A DNA stretch of 64,000 nucleotides from Cyathus striatus (Eukaryota; Basidiomycota; Agaricomycetes; Agaricales; Nidulariaceae). The notes under the pieces were generated by a model. The model saw only the letters and a list, made by a program, of their open reading frames with translations, made no database searches and was not told the DNA's origin. The stretch is taken from the NCBI GenBank assembly GCA_025738555.1, contig JAOVFP010000001.1, positions 4,650,001 to 4,714,000 of the forward strand, in the 5' to 3' direction. Every line of letters begins with the position of its first letter. The first letter of the stretch is position 1. Below, in pieces: positions 44,304 through 55,863 of this stretch. The position numbers were made by a program, and so were the translations under genes.

Positions 44304-46373
44304 TTAAACAAGCTTTGTGCCTTTTCTTCTTGAAAGGTGCGTCCATACAAGAATATGGCACACCGCTCCAGCGAAGACTACCACCTATAACGGCCATCAA
44401 AGTCAGCGCTGTGTCAACTAAATTTAGCTTCATGCGCACCGCTGCAAATATAAGTGTTTGGTGCCATCGGTATTGTGGAACCGACAATACCGCTCCTGCA
44501 ATGGGATTTCCCGTAAGGACGGCAAACGCGAGGCAAAACGACAATATCCCGATCCGAATTCTGTATCGAACGTAAGACGGAACTGATGAAAAGAAAAATA
44601 GCTCATGAACTCTTACCCAACATCAGATAGATCACTGTGAGTTACAAAACGGCTGGCAGCGGGTGTTGCGAGGGACACGACTATAAATGGTGTTTGTGGG
44701 CATGTCTCAGAAATCGAAAAGGCCCACAGACTGACCTCCTCCTGAGAAAAATCCATAGCAGATGGCAAACGCAATAGCGCCTCCCACAGTCGTCGCTCCA
44801 AATAGTGCAAATATCAAACCCGCCGACAGTAAGGAAGATATGATCATCACTGTTCCGGGTAAATTTTAGAATATCTCAAGATGGAAGTGTCTTTTGTACA
44901 TTACCATTTAATGGTCCATAGATATCAGCCAAAAAGTTGGGAACCGTGCGACCAAAAACTGAGGCAGCATTCATAACCGTAATCTAGGATAGACTTAACT
45001 CATATAGGTATATGAATAGGCAAGCTGACTTACCACATATTTCGTAAAACGAGCATCAACGTGGTGCAAGTTGGTATAAAGCTGGAGATAGAAGACTTAA
45101 AATAGAAACATTAGAAAAAAAGTGTTTAGTTGACGGCAGTGAATGAAGGTACGTACATGGAACAAATACTCCCCAGAACACCTAACGCATTCAGTATTGA
45201 GTTATCGTATTCTGACAACACATGTATATAGGCCTTACGAGGAATGTTCCGAGCGAAAATATCATGTATGGAACATCAGTAAGGACTTCCTTTGCGAGAG
45301 AACCTCCATTCTCTTGTTTCTTCTTTGGAGGTAGTCGTGTTCGCATAATAAGGTTTGCAACGACGAGAAGACCAAGGTCCATAAACGCGACAGCTCTAAG
45401 TTGCGGACATGATGACGTGAGTGCAGTACGCACGGAGAGTCCAAGTCACATATTTACCTTACCGCCCATGCAAACCCTGTGGCACGTTCTATGACGTTGT
45501 TAAGGAGGACAGGATATAAGCAGCCTCCCAGACTTGAGCCTTATAAGAATGAATCAGCTGCACATCCGTTAACTTTTCAGTTGATTAATTACCCGAAACA
45601 ACGATGCCCATTGCAAGGGATCGCTTTCGACGGAAGTAGTGTGACGTTATAGTAAGAGACGGCAAAAAGAGCAGGCCCATTCCGATACCCATCCCTACGC
45701 CTTGTGAAAGGAAGTTTTGATAGTAGTGATGTGGTTGCACGAGCGAGAGCATGAAGATGCTTTATACAGTACTTCAGTTTTAATATGCAGCCTTTGAAAG
45801 GATGAGAGATAAACGCACGAAAATGTGTAAATAATAGAGCCTGCAATAATGCAATGGTGGAAATAACCGGCATCAAAAAGTCTGCCAGCAGGTAGACCTA
45901 TGGCAAAGAGAAAAAAAACTTGCACAGACCCGATCCAGCTGATTTCGGAAGGGGTATGCTCAGTGAGTGCAACACGCTGTTTAAAAATTAGCGAAGACTT
46001 GAAATGGAGTAAAAGCTGGATTTGTACCGTGTAGTAGTCTTGGTATACGCCAAAAGACTGAACGACACCAAACGTGCAGAACGAAATGAGAGTTCTGCGG
46101 ATACAAGGTTAGGAGGATGATTCGAGAACGGATTGTGAGGAAAATCAAGCACACATACCCGCCTAGAACAGTCAGCCAGCCCTGAAGACCGCCTTCAGGG
46201 AACTCGAGTGGCGCATTGGAAGTCTTTGCCTCGACATCGCGATTAGGGGCTTGAACCTGAAGAACATCCACTTTCTCGCTGTCGTCCTTCGGAGAGCTGG
46301 AGCGATGGAGCGGGGATTTGCTACCTGTGCTAGAGGTGCCGAACTGTGAGTGTGCGTCGTCGTGTTCATGCAT
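44304..46373 (-). CDS. MFS transporter, monocarboxylate-porter (MCT/Mch) type
   Basis: A hydrophilic acidic N-terminus (M-H-E-H-D-D-A-H) leads to F-P-E-G-G-L-Q-G-W-L-T-V-L-G-G, the start of membrane helix 1. Further helices follow through about ten exons, with S-W-I-G-S-V-Q-V-F-F-L-F-A-I-G-L-P-A-G-R-L-F-D-A-G near helix 2-3 and A-T-P-A-A-S-R-F-V-T-H-S-D-L in the second half. It ends in a short basic tail K-G-T-K-L-V. Fungal members of this family are plasma-membrane carriers of small acids, riboflavin or unknown solutes. An upstream ATG lies in poor context, so 46373 was chosen. Internal exons were only partly traced. Confidence 0.85.
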
Positions 46374-48346
46374 GGTGCTCTTGGAGTAGGAAGAGGATGA
46401 GCAACAGGTAATTAGACACATGCCACGACGACCCCATACTGATCAGGCTGAACGTGTGCACAGAAGTGAAACCATCGAAGCTTCTCAAGCACAACGACGG
46501 CAATCCGGCGAACAACTTCTGTTCCTAAAATAGCTGCGATGCCATTCCGCTGCAATGTCCACGTCTATTCTTGGCCATTTTCCCACAATCCAAAAATGTC
46601 CCTGATCACCAGACAACCCTGCAATCTCTGCGCGCCACGAAGTCAGCACCCTCTCGCTCAAATATTCGCCCACATATAAAACAAACATATCATGCACCTC
46701 TCCTGCCCTACGCCCCGCCACCGGGCACCAATGCAATGACCCCATGGCAAGTATTCGCCAACAGAACCACCCCATTACTTCATCTTCGATTCGATCTGTA
46801 CATAAGTAATAAATATACTTTGCTGCTTCATCCTGCTGTTTGATAGGCTGCTGTGGCGGGGCATTCGCCAGCTAGATCCTTATCGCGTATTTCAGCATTC
46901 GTCTTACCATTTCTTCTCCTGTCACTGTCTGCACACCCGTCATTTAGGTTATTTACAGCTCTGTACCTTGCCGCAATAGCGGATGCCAGATATGGGAATA
47001 CCATTCTTTGTACCTTTTCGCGAAATAAGTCCGGCAAGATGTGAGCTGGCATGTGGCCTTACTTTGGAGGGGGGGCTGCCATAACCCATTCCTTCAATGG
47101 CCCGGCATCGATTCTTCGCACACAGATCTGGAGGCCTCCCACTATTCTTAGAACCGTCCTCTTTGACCGTACCCGGCCCTTGGAATCCGAGAGAAAAGGC
47201 AAAAAGCCGACAAGACCACGCGTATGTCTGAAATACGAGCCCTGCCGAAACTTGCAGTGGTAATTAGACAGCATAGGGAGCCCTTTGGCAGATTCATCCG
47301 TTCAACAGCCGAGGGCTTATCGAGGAATTGCCAGAGAGAGAATCAAGATGGATGTTCAGATTCTGGTTTCGCATTCGTCAGTGAATGATTTACGTGACGA
47401 CATTTTTTTCAAGTTGAACATTGCAACTGAATGATTGAAGCGATGGATCTGGGATTTGTTCGGATACCCAGTGGAGCGTGGGAAAGACGGATTGGTTGCT
47501 GGTTAGGTCAACGGCATTCGAAATCCTCCAGTCCTGGTTTGTCCCCTACCGTACATATGTCTGCAAAGAGCCTTCCAACTTCCAAGGGATCTCACAGTGC
47601 GCCTTTGGGGTCGTCCCCGTAGCGGATTACCGCATATTCCAGACTCCTGCCCACTTCTCTCGCTCTCTCTTGTATCCAAGGATTCTCTCCTGCTATTTGT
47701 AGCCCAATCTCACCTGTTTTCCTTCAGGAGCACCCCAACTGTAAACATATTCTCCTGCGATGGATTCATTTCCCCTCTCTGGCCGAAAATCGCGGATTGA
47801 GCCGTACTCTTTTTCTCAAACCTCCTGGTTTTCACGTTCAGGCGCTATCTGCATTTTCTGACTCTTTGAGCCCACCCCGAGCCCGGGTACTCCAATAAAC
47901 ATGATATCCCTCCTTCTCACTACACACCAGGATCGCATCTCTCTGCACAAATCTAGCGGCTGCGAATTACCTGACAAATTTTTACGACATCAGAAGTGCA
48001 TATTATTGCTTACTCACATGTTGCCATGATATGGGCCAGCTTTTGGAATCCATTTCAGGCTGCTACACCCTCCCGGATCTCTAGTCGATATCTCCTTCGG
48101 CACAATTCATGCCCTCGTGGCATCTGGGAGTAATAGTATCTTTATAGCCCGATCGGGCTTCTCAGTCCCGCAAATTGTGACATCTTCTGAAATCGAAATC
48201 TTGCGGGGATGATTGGAGCCACAGAGTTCGCCTGACAGAATAAGTTCCATGCAAGGATGCCTCCGCAAGTGCGGAATGGGTGTGCATAAAAGAGACAGTA
48301 CCACCCCATGCATTCCGTCACATCACTTTATCCTGTAAGAGACTCT
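46374..48346. other. 2-kb region without a recognisable gene
   Basis: Several open frames of 60-100 codons on both strands overlap each other and none carries family motifs. It must contain the promoters of the transporter (-) and the acyl-CoA oxidase-like gene (+). Confidence 0.5.
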
Positions 48347-50196
48347 ATGGCGAACCAACTTTACTTGCACCCATTATTTCAAACGAGGCCCGAACTTCTC
48401 TCTCGAGATGAACGTGTCTCACTCTCATATCGACGAGCTAGACTTGTCATGCAGACATATCGTATGTACACTAATGGCGTTTCAACCGTTACATTGTTCA
48501 TCATGCATCGTCAGGCTTAACTGCAAACGACGTACAATATTGTTCGCCGCGCTTCTGGGCCCTCATGATGGACCCAATCTGCTCCCGAGACATTGCAATG
48601 TTCACTATACTAGCTGCTCACATAGGTCTGACCATCGGTACTTTGTCTCGTCATCTCAAAAGACGACCAGATTTCAAACATCTTGTCAATCGTTTACTTC
48701 GCTTCGACACTGTTGGAATCTACCTCCTAACAGAGCGAGGACATGGACTAGATGCATTCAACATAGAAACTACCGCAACGAAGGTTCCCGGCGGTTATAT
48801 TCTCAACACCCCTCGCGAAGAAGCTGCGAAGTAAGTGTATATGGATTACTCCGGGTAGTATATTTGCCTGACGTCGCACAAGATTCATGCCTGCTTCGAC
48901 CCCTGCCTTCCAAATTCCTAAGACAGCATTGGTTATGGCCCGCCTTATGGTTGATGGTGAAGACCGCGGTTGCAGGTTCTTCGTTGTTCCTATCTGTAAT
49001 GAACGCGAAATGTACCAGGGTGTAGAATCAGTCAGACTTCCTCCACGTAGTGGCACTGCGCCTCTCGACTTCTCGATTACCCGGTTTAACCATGTGCGCC
49101 TACCATCCAGCGCCTTGGTTGCTGCAGATACTCTTAATATCTCCTCTCCTCCGAACCCTTCAGAAGCATGGTGGGATGAAATTTGGAGGATACAACTTGG
49201 TACACTGGCAGTTCCTGCTCCGTGGGTATCAGCAATAAAGTCTGTCGCCTATATTGGCGGCCAATATTCTATGCACCGATGTATTCTGGGTAAGAAGAAT
49301 GAACCCACCCCTATCATTACATTCCGCACCCAACAATGGCCTATCGCCCACGCAACGGCGGTAGGTATGGTCATGGATGCTTGGTATCCTACGATGGTGA
49401 AGTTCGCCTTGGAACAGACAGCAGACCCTCGCGTCAGGCACGCATTGTCTGTCATCGTGAAGGCCACTGTGTGCAGACATTTTCAGAGATGTGTTCCTGA
49501 AGTTGCTGAGCGTTGTGGTGCTCAAGGAACATTTGAGCAAAACTACATGGCCATGATCGAGGTATGTACGTATTCGTTTGAGGAGTCCCAACCATTGACC
49601 ATTGACCCTTGCGCCTGTAGAACGATGGTAAAGGTGTCATTATCGCCGAGGGAGATGTGTTGACGCTCTGTATTCGGCTCTTTTCTGAAATGCTTATCGG
49701 CCGATACGAAGTTCCTCTTCCTGACCGCAACGAGTCACTCCTTGCAAGACACGCGATTTCCCTTATGGAGGAAAACATTCAGCTTTTTACTGCTCTTAAG
49801 TGTGACCATCGTAGCGAAGCATTCAATGCTCTCATTCTTCCTCAGGCCCCGATCGTTATTGAGGCCATCGGGCATGCACTTGCCTACTCAGCAGCTTGTC
49901 AAGCTGATCTTCCGAAGCCTATCCTTGACGTGTACGAGTGTGCAGTTATACGTCAAGATTCTGCCTGGTATACCGAGCAGGCTGGAATTTCGCGAATAGA
50001 ACAACGGATACGGGAGGATGCAGCTGTCTCCTCCATGCTCCCAAGATTAGCTTCTTTCCTTGCAGAACTCGACATCGACAAATACGTCACTGCCCCAATA
50101 GTATCGGATGCAGCCTGGAAAGACTACCTAGCCGCTCTCCCTGTCTATACTGGTAACGCTCTTCCTGAAATGGATCAATTCCAGGCGATGCTTTGA
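48347..50196 (+). CDS. Acyl-CoA oxidase/dehydrogenase-like protein
   Basis: Exons 48347-48461, 48515-48830, 48883-49561 and 49621-50196 sum to 1686 nt and 561 residues. The N-terminal part has L-L-T-E-R-G-H-G-L-D-A, then T-P-R-E-E-A-A-K-F-M-P-A, and the beta-domain F-F-V-V-P-I-C. Helical blocks include P-I-I-T-F-R-T-Q-Q-W-P and F-E-Q-N-Y-M-A-M-I-E. This is the acyl-CoA oxidase fold that uses FAD to make enoyl-CoA in beta-oxidation. It is shorter than classical peroxisomal oxidases (about 660-700 residues) and ends F-Q-A-M-L, not a canonical peroxisomal tripeptide, so location and substrate are open. An in-frame ATG at 48308 is an alternative start. Confidence 0.82.
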
Positions 50197-51477
50197 CTTA
50201 TTTTCCTACTTCCATTACTGCTATTACATCCGCTTTATACGGATTGTGTTATGTTCATCGCTCTTTACAGTGCTTTGCTAAAAGGACCTGGTCTAGCCAA
50301 TTCGTATGTTTTCACATTTATTTATGAATTACTTAAAGTTGGTATAATGTAGGTTTGACGTAGTCTTTTCATTTTGTACATTGCATTTCATTTGTTTCAA
50401 ACACTTGCATTCTAGGCATTCTGCACAATATATATCTCATTCACTTTTCGTCGAATTATTCACGCCAATGCTTAATCGGTTGTTAAAACCTGCATGTAGT
50501 CTTGTTTCCGTGGGTAGGCATGAAGTTCCAGATCGCACTTTCAGTTGTGCGAAGGAAGCAAATGCCATAACTCAAATTGATAATCTATCACAGGAGCACA
50601 GTACCCTCCTTTCGAGAAGAGTCTTTCCTCCGCGTACTCTCATAACTTCATGTGGCACGCCGTATTTGCCGAAGATCTCATTACCACATCTACTGGTGAT
50701 ACATACAATCTTCTCGGCAATGTTCAATAGAATGAACGCAAGTTTTATTCATGGTTGTAGTGTGGGTAAACAACCTGATAAACGGTTGCAACGCGAATTA
50801 CACGGATGACTTGACTGTTTAAGTCAATCTGGAAGCATATTTCTATGTGCCTGCGCTTAATTTAGACAAACTTCGCGATTGTGTGAACAAAGTATGAACG
50901 AAGCGCAATGTTCCCATGAATGTTGCGGTCGAGATAATTTATTAACGTCTCATCGAGATTCCACAACACATATCGTTCTGTCAAGACCATTACATAAAAG
51001 AGGACCCACCTTGGTGTCAACCAGAAAAACGTATCAGAGATCCTCACTACACAGGCGCTTAGGTTATTCTCGCGAGATTGAATGAGCCCAGTTAAATCGT
51101 TCCTAATAGAAAATGGCCATGAAATTGATGTTTTTGTCGGATATGACCTGGGAACATTCTTGTGCAAGTTAAGATGATGATTTCTGGTATTCTCTCAAAA
51201 TTACCAAACCTGATCCATTATCTTGGGTTTCCGTGAGCCATTCGTGAATTGACACTAAAAGTTATTCGAGGGGGCACGGTAATTGTACGACACTAGCACC
51301 CGAGTAGAAGTGAACCACGCACTATCACTCCTTACCGATGGAATCCTAAGTTATTCTGACTTAAGTCACATTTGGGAATGAACACCATAATAATACATCT
51401 GATATGCCCATTAAATTCATGCAATTTAAAAAATACGTACGGTAGACCGTTTTGATTCCGCCGGGAAGTGAGAAGTA
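50197..51477. other. 1.3-kb intergenic region, nothing recognised
   Basis: It holds the 3' flanks of the convergent acyl-CoA oxidase-like (+) and UBR7 (-) genes. Open frames of about 70-140 codons at 50381-50809 (+) and 50862-51167 (-) match nothing I recognise. Confidence 0.5.
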
Positions 51478-53147
51478 TCATTTAAGATTTTTCTGAGACG
51501 CCTCTTTCAGAGAGGCAAAGAAATTCTTAACATCATCTTCATTTACCACCTTGTCCTCCTGTGCAAATGGGCGCAAAAAATTAACGAGGTCGTCCCTAAT
51601 GCAGGTGGTGGTCAATAAGATAAACTCCGTGACAACGATAAACCGACTTCATCTCATTGAAAGCATGAATACCATCAATCGCGCGTTCGCGCGGAATACG
51701 TTCAAGTGCACGCATTCCCAGTTCTTCTAACGATAGCCCTACAAATATAATTAGTTTTAGACTGGTCAAGACCGTCAAGAAGCGTGTCATATGTGGATGG
51801 GATTTTATGTATCTTCAAAAAGGAGTAATACCTGAATCTGGATCCTCAGGAGGCTCATATGTCTCCTCTTCCTCAAGAAGGAATGGGTTTGCGTGTAATG
51901 ACGGAAGGCACTAGGTCTGTATGAGAATGTGGGGTCGATAACAATCGGATGGGGAACATACATTTTCGCAGTGACACCAACGACTTCTAAAGCCTTCCTT
52001 TAGAAAAATATCACCAGTTCCTAACGATGTACTTCGGTCCAACGCTTCTGGAAGCCCCATGTTGAAAATCTTTTGTGGGACTGATTGCGGAGCTGGAGCG
52101 ATACATATGGAAGACGCTGAAGCAGTGACAGAACAACTTCGAGCTTTTTTAGGATTTCGTAGATCGATAACTGAAGGAGAGAGGGTACGTTTGAGCCTGG
52201 TCGCTGATGACTTATGACTTTCCAGAGTTTCCTCAATAATAACGGTCTCATCATCAACTGGTTTGAGATCACCGTTTAAACATGTCCAAGAATCAACAGG
52301 ACTAGGTCGGACAACCATCATAGTACCATATGTGCCCGCCCATCTCTGCAATGTTGGAATTTGAGAAACACATGATGCACACACAAAGCTTTCATAGTCA
52401 TCACCAGAGATAAGAGGTGGTGGAAGACCCGACGAAGAAGCTTCTGATAGGGTATCATCGTCGATTTGGTCGACCGGACTCTGTGGGACAAAGTCTGGCG
52501 ATGTCTCGCTGGAACTCGGTGGCTCCCGAAGATTGCAACATGATTCATGGAACCAATCCTAAGAAAAGTGACGTTAAGTGATAAAGATATCACCAATGTC
52601 ATCCCAATGACAGACCTCACATGCCAGACATTGGATCATTGTTTCACGCTCTGTTTTGGCGTCATATGGTCTTCCGCAACGGCAAAATGCACCTTGAAAG
52701 TTGTGGCCATACCTGTTGGTTGCGTTTTCTTCCTCGCGACGTTCATGAAGGGAACACGGATGAGCAATTGCAGCAGTGGGACAATCACAACGAAAGTTCC
52801 TCTTTGGGAATCTAGATGTTCAGGACACGACATTTGCAATCCAGTTAATAACAGTACTGAAGGACACTTACAGCTCCACTTGCTCATGATCGGTGTGGCA
52901 GGCAATGGAACAGGCAGAGCATAGACCACGGGCCTCAGGACAGGTGAGACAAAGGTAGACAGCTTGCCTTCGGTGTAAGTAGTACAGTAAGCCAGTATGA
53001 TGGTACCACAGACGCGTGAACGACATGCCTGAGTGGTCCAAGAGAGTAGGTACATTTGGAAAACTGGTGAGGAAGAGCCATGGCAGCTTCCTTGACAAGG
53101 GATTCCTGAGATTCCAGAAACTCTCTAACTGTCAGCGTTGAAGCCAT
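51478..53147 (-). CDS. UBR7: UBR7-like E3 ubiquitin ligase (UBR box plus PHD-like finger)
   Basis: Start M-A-S-T-L-T-V-R-E-F-L at 53147. The UBR-type zinc finger has C-T-Y-S-L-G, then Q-A-V-Y-L-C-L-T-C and A-C-S-I-A-C-H-T-D-H-E, then R-N-F-R-C-D-C. A second Cys-rich, PHD-like part has F-C-R-C-G-R-P-Y, M-I-Q-C-L-A-C-E-D-W-F-H-E-S-C. The C-terminal part has L-G-M-R-A-L-E-R-I-P-R-E-R-A-I-D-G, and the protein ends S-Q-K-N-L-K. This is the order of UBR7, linked in animals to ubiquitination of histone H2B; its fungal role is not established. The first intron appears to be a GC-AG intron (donor AG|GCATGT at 53028). Confidence 0.88.
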
Positions 53148-53599
53148 GCTTGCGACGGAAATGAGCGTTATAAAGAGAGAACTGGTCTTGCAGCAGAGTA
53201 CTCGAGCGCGTTGTTTCACAGTCAACAGTGTGCACTTCTTGAGCTTACGCGTTTTCACACGCTTGCACGGATCTTGGAGCTCTACCAATGCCATACTACT
53301 TCAGACTTCTAGTATTTACAACTTATTACAATTTACAAGCTCACTAAATTTTAAGGTACAGCTAGATCTCTATATCTAACGTTGAAACTGAACCGCTCAA
53401 TTCTGTACTCCCTGTTCTATCCTCGCTTGTACCAGTCTCTGCAGTGGATCTATACTTATCTTCAATATCTCACTGCTTGGAATGCACACGGAAATCCCCT
53501 GATATCCCTCGGTATATGAACGGAATCTCGCTGCTACTACATCTAACTCGTATATAACTAACCACAATACCGTCCTCGTTCACTCCATCTCTTTCGAAT
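53148..53599. promoter_or_regulatory. Divergent intergenic region, UBR7 / HyuB-like
   Basis: 450 bp between start codons. In the HyuB reading frame a TAA lies upstream at about 53555, so the missing HyuA half is not hidden here. No specific element was recognised. Confidence 0.45.
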
Positions 53600-55863
53600 A
53601 TGACATCCGAACCTTCAACAAAATATACCAAGGGGCCTGACCCGATCTTGCTGACACTGTTTGCCAACCGGTTCATGAGCGTAGCTGAAGCCATGGGTCG
53701 GTCCCTTCAGCAAACTTCGATTAGCACCAATATCAAAGAGAGGCTGGACTTTTCTTGCGCTCTTTTTGCCCCCGATGGTGACCTAGTGGCTAATGCTCCC
53801 TTCATTCCAATTCACCTTGGTTCCATGAGCTTGTGGGTGCAGCGCGATATCATATTCAGTGTGGTGCCTAATATCCCGCAAGCGCAGTGAAATACCAGAT
53901 GAAGCTTCACGGAAGCTCCCTTAAGGAAGGAGATGTTCTAATGACAAACTCTCCTCACGCTGGTGGCTCGTATGTGTCCTGATTATCGTGATTATTCTCT
54001 TGGTCGACCGATGCCCGTTTTGTCAGACATCTCCCAGATATCACAATCATCACGCCTGTTTTCCACCCCGAGTCCGAAGAAATCATATTTTTCACTGCAT
54101 CTCGAGGACATCATGCCGATATCGGTGGTATCCTTCCAGGATCAATGCCTCCAACTTCCGTTAATATATTCGAAGAGGGAGCTGAAATTGTCAGCTTTAA
54201 AATAGTCGATGGTGGCATGGGTGGTATTTTCGATAGGAAAGGCCTTGTGGAATACATGGTTGACAAGCCTAGCCAATACCCTGGAAGCTCTGGGTGCAGG
54301 AATATTCGCGATGTCGAGAGTGATTTGAAAGCTGTTCGTAATCCCACTGATAATACCCATAATTGATAATTGCGTACTGATGCCAAACCTAGCAAATTGC
54401 TGCTAATCATAAAGGTGTCCAACTGATTCATGCTAGTATGTGGAACCGTACTTTTCGAGATGAATCGCTCTGATTCCTACTTAGTCATCGAGGATTATGG
54501 CTTGAAGACAGTACAGGAGTACATGTATCACATTCGCTCCAATGCAGAAATGTCAGTTCGTAATCTTCTCAAAGATGTGGCTAAACGCGCAGGGTCAAAC
54601 ATCCTCACGGCTGTCGATTATCTCGACGACGGATCTCCGGTAAGTCTTATGCCAATATTTGACATTTTCTATCCAAACGCTTACTCGAACGTACAAGATT
54701 CAATTACATGTCGAAATCAATGAAAAAGATGGCTCTGCTATTCTCGACTTCGAAGGGACAGGCTTCGAGGTCAGGGGAAATTTAAACGCTCCGATCTCTG
54801 TCGTACATTCCGCTGTCATATACTGCATGCGGGCCATGCTTGACATGGATATTCCGTTGAATGCGGGATGTCTTGTTCCGCTCGAAAGTGGGTGGCATTC
54901 CATTTTTGCTACAATATAACATTTAACATTCCGATAATAGTCAGAATCCCTCCAAAGTCCTTATTATCTCCGTCTCGCACTGCGGCCGTATGCGGAGGCA
55001 ATGTTCTAACATCCCAACGAATCGTTGATGTTGTCCTCAAAGCATTCCACGCTGCAGCTGCCAGTCAGGGTTGCACTAAGTAAGTGGACGTTCTCTGCTG
55101 CTTCCTAATTCCTTTGCTTATTCTCGCTTAAGCAATCTTACATTCGGAGCTGGTGGTAAAGATAAAGATGGAAAATCAGTCGCTGGATGGGGCTACTATG
55201 AGGTCTGTTGATTCTGCCATTTACATGTTCTTCGACAATTAACTTCATCGGAAGACTATTGCAGGCGGATCAGGTGCAGGCCCGGGATGGCATGGCACAG
55301 ATGGTGTGCACACTCACATTACGAATACCCGTATCGGAGACGTTGAAATCCTTGAGCGACGATACCCTGTCATGATTCACCAGTTTGGCATACGAAGTGA
55401 TTCCGCGGGTATGGGGAAATGGCATGGTGGAGAGGGTGTCATTCGTGACATTGAGTTCCTGGAGCCCATGCAAGTTTCTATCCTTTCGGAGGTGAGGTTT
55501 TTCATCCTTCCTACTGACTCCACCAACTCATGGTGCATTCCGTGTTAGAGGCGCACTAGACAGCCATATGGTATGGAAGGTGGTGATCCAGGTGGATTGG
55601 GACGCAACACATGGATTAAACAGCTACGGAAGGAGGATGGGGACCTTGACGAGCAAAGCAATTTTATAACCCGGGAGATCAACATTGGGGGAAAAGCTAC
55701 AGTATGGATGGGCAAAAGCGACAGACTTCGAATAGAAACCCCAGGTGCAGGTGGTTGGGGTGCACCAGACCCAAATGGTACAAAGAAACAACTCGAACAC
55801 CACAAAGCCTGGGAGCCTAGAGGTTCTATTGCAGAACGGGCTGCCGCACAAGCGGGGTTTTGA
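53600..55863 (+). CDS. Hydantoinase B / 5-oxoprolinase C-terminal-half protein
   Basis: About ten exons can be threaded without a stop. The protein starts with [17 protein letters not shown] and has [64 protein letters not shown] and [15 protein letters not shown]. It ends W-G-A-P-D and an Ala-rich tail. This is the HyuB domain. Fungal 5-oxoprolinase is normally one chain of about 1,280 residues with HyuA first; here HyuA is absent, because the divergent UBR7 gene lies only 450 bp upstream. It is either a stand-alone subunit or a truncated, still open copy. Confidence 0.85.

Noticed and set aside
16011..50196. A secondary-metabolite gene cluster from the NRPS-like enzyme, GMC, FAD monooxygenase, transporter and acyl-CoA oxidase-like genes
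   Set aside because: These genes span 34 kb and are interrupted by ribosomal, cytoskeletal and trafficking genes; no cluster regulator was seen.
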